This document shows, in pieces, positions 63,512-64,000 of a DNA stretch of 64,000 bases; position 1 is the stretch's first letter, and each line of letters begins with the position of its first letter. The stretch spans positions 62,001 to 126,000 of the IMG/VR virus record IMGVR_UViG_3300027963_000043. One strand, given 5' to 3'. Below the pieces are notes generated by a model. The model was not told the origin of the DNA. It did not search any database and saw only the letters and a list, made by a program, of their open reading frames with translations. Both the position numbers and the translations under genes were made by a program. Origin of the DNA: a virus.

Positions 63512-64000
63512 GTCAAAAACAAACATTTGAAGAATTGATGCGATCTTTTAGATTTCACAAGAATCCTATTTTAAACTGGTTTCTAGGTGAAGTCAGTTAT
63601 TACTTTCATACTTATCTTAATGTTAAGTGGGGATTAAAGAATAAATTTCAAAGATTAATTCGTGGATATTCTGATAGTGATTGCTGGAATCTTCCTCAAG
63701 CTATCGCAAAGTTTATACTTCCAAGAATCAAGCATCTTCGCAAAAACTATAATAGCCTTGCTAATCGTCATCATTTAGTTATGGATGGTAAGATTGTGCC
63801 TTATGTTGGAGAGCAAGATAATTTTGAATTTAATGAAAAACTTGGATGTTATAAAGATAAAACAACGGGCTTGGAAATTTCCCTAGATCAAAAAGAATAT
63901 GAGTATATTTTAGATGAAATTATCTTTGCACTCCAAACTATTGTTGATGAAGATGATATTAATGTAAGTCTAGAAGAAGTTTATGAGGTTTATCCAAAAG
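63508..64000 (+). CDS. Conserved phage-type protein of unknown function, 3' end outside window
   Basis: Open from the ATG at 63508 (ATGA overlap with the previous gene) through 164 codons to the window edge. FRFHKNPILNWFLGEVSYYF, a helix-rich part, and GYSDSDCWNLPQAIAKFILP (about residues 52-71) are visible. The G-Y-S-D-S-D-x-W-x-L segment is common to a group of short phage proteins of unknown role. The missing end prevents a full call. Confidence 0.65.
   Translation, partial: MSQKQTFEELMRSFRFHKNPILNWFLGEVSYYFHTYLNVKWGLKNKFQRLIRGYSDSDCWNLPQAIAKFILPRIKHLRKNYNSLANRHHLVMDGKIVPYVGEQDNFEFNEKLGCYKDKTTGLEISLDQKEYEYILDEIIFALQTIVDEDDINVSLEEVYEVYPK

Noticed and set aside
1-64000. Recoded stop codons
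   Set aside because: TAA, TGA and TAG all end genes at expected places (for example TAG at 48304, TGA at 29420), and long genes are uninterrupted.

Overview
The window is a strongly AT-rich, gene-dense piece of a large tailed-phage genome (host unknown, standard bacterial code with TAA, TAG and TGA all used as stops). The phage assignment rests on lambda-like tail-tip genes (minor tail proteins M and L), T4-like rIIA/rIIB, a gp55-like late sigma factor, a dNMP kinase, a UvsX/RecA-like recombinase and a full set of replication and nucleotide genes packed with ATGA overlaps. No integrase, plasmid or rRNA gene is seen. The mix of a lambda-type tail tip with T4-type early genes and a bacterial-type Pol III replicase suggests a large siphovirus-like phage. 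The genome clearly continues past both ends (open genes at 1 and at 64000).

Layout. 1-3.0 kb: tail genes (L and M leftward, a tail-tube-like protein and two small genes rightward). 3.0-18.2 kb leftward: annealing-protein candidate, a GT4/GT9 glycosyltransferase pair, candidate ssDNA-binding protein, a Pol III alpha subunit whose PHP and proofreading domains are separate genes, PD-(D/E)XK nucleases, DnaG-type primase, ThyX, DnaB helicase, a methyltransferase and a RecA/UvsX-like recombinase. 18.2-31.2 kb leftward: a glycan-synthesis island with about a dozen glycosyltransferases of unrelated families plus RmlB, Gmd, an NRS/ER-like epimerase-reductase and a sugar methyltransferase. 31.3-33.8 kb: a virion-like protein, a phage tmRNA, and a non-coding stretch that folds into a multi-helix RNA. 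33.8-37.7 kb rightward: a membrane coiled-coil protein and two Cys-rich tandem paralogues. 37.7-39.2 kb leftward: SEC-C protein and GMP-reductase-like enzyme. 39.3-64 kb rightward: dCMP deaminase, dNMP kinase, late sigma factor, NrdA/NrdB, PurA, three tRNAs, UV endonuclease, HNH protein, DNA ligase, rIIA/rIIB, a RuvB-like AAA+ ATPase and many small unknown genes.

How it works together. The phage carries its own replication fork (helicase, primase, polymerase, exonuclease, ligase, ssDNA-binding and recombination proteins) and dNTP supply (NrdAB, ThyX, dCMP deaminase, dNMP kinase, and a GMP-to-IMP-to-adenylosuccinate branch that would favour A over G). The glycan island would decorate the virion, DNA or host surface.

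The strongest regulatory signal is a promoter layout seen again and again: TTGACA-like box, 16-17 bp, TANNNT box, then only about 6-8 nt to the start codon, so the mRNAs should be leaderless. A second set, mostly in front of virion-type genes, has no -35 box but a GTGTAA(A/T) element about 7-8 nt before the start codon, a good candidate target of the gp55-like sigma factor encoded at 40856-41449. This rule also corrects several start codons. The most likely undescribed element is the structured RNA at about 33409-33705, which has its own consensus promoter and sits next to the tmRNA.
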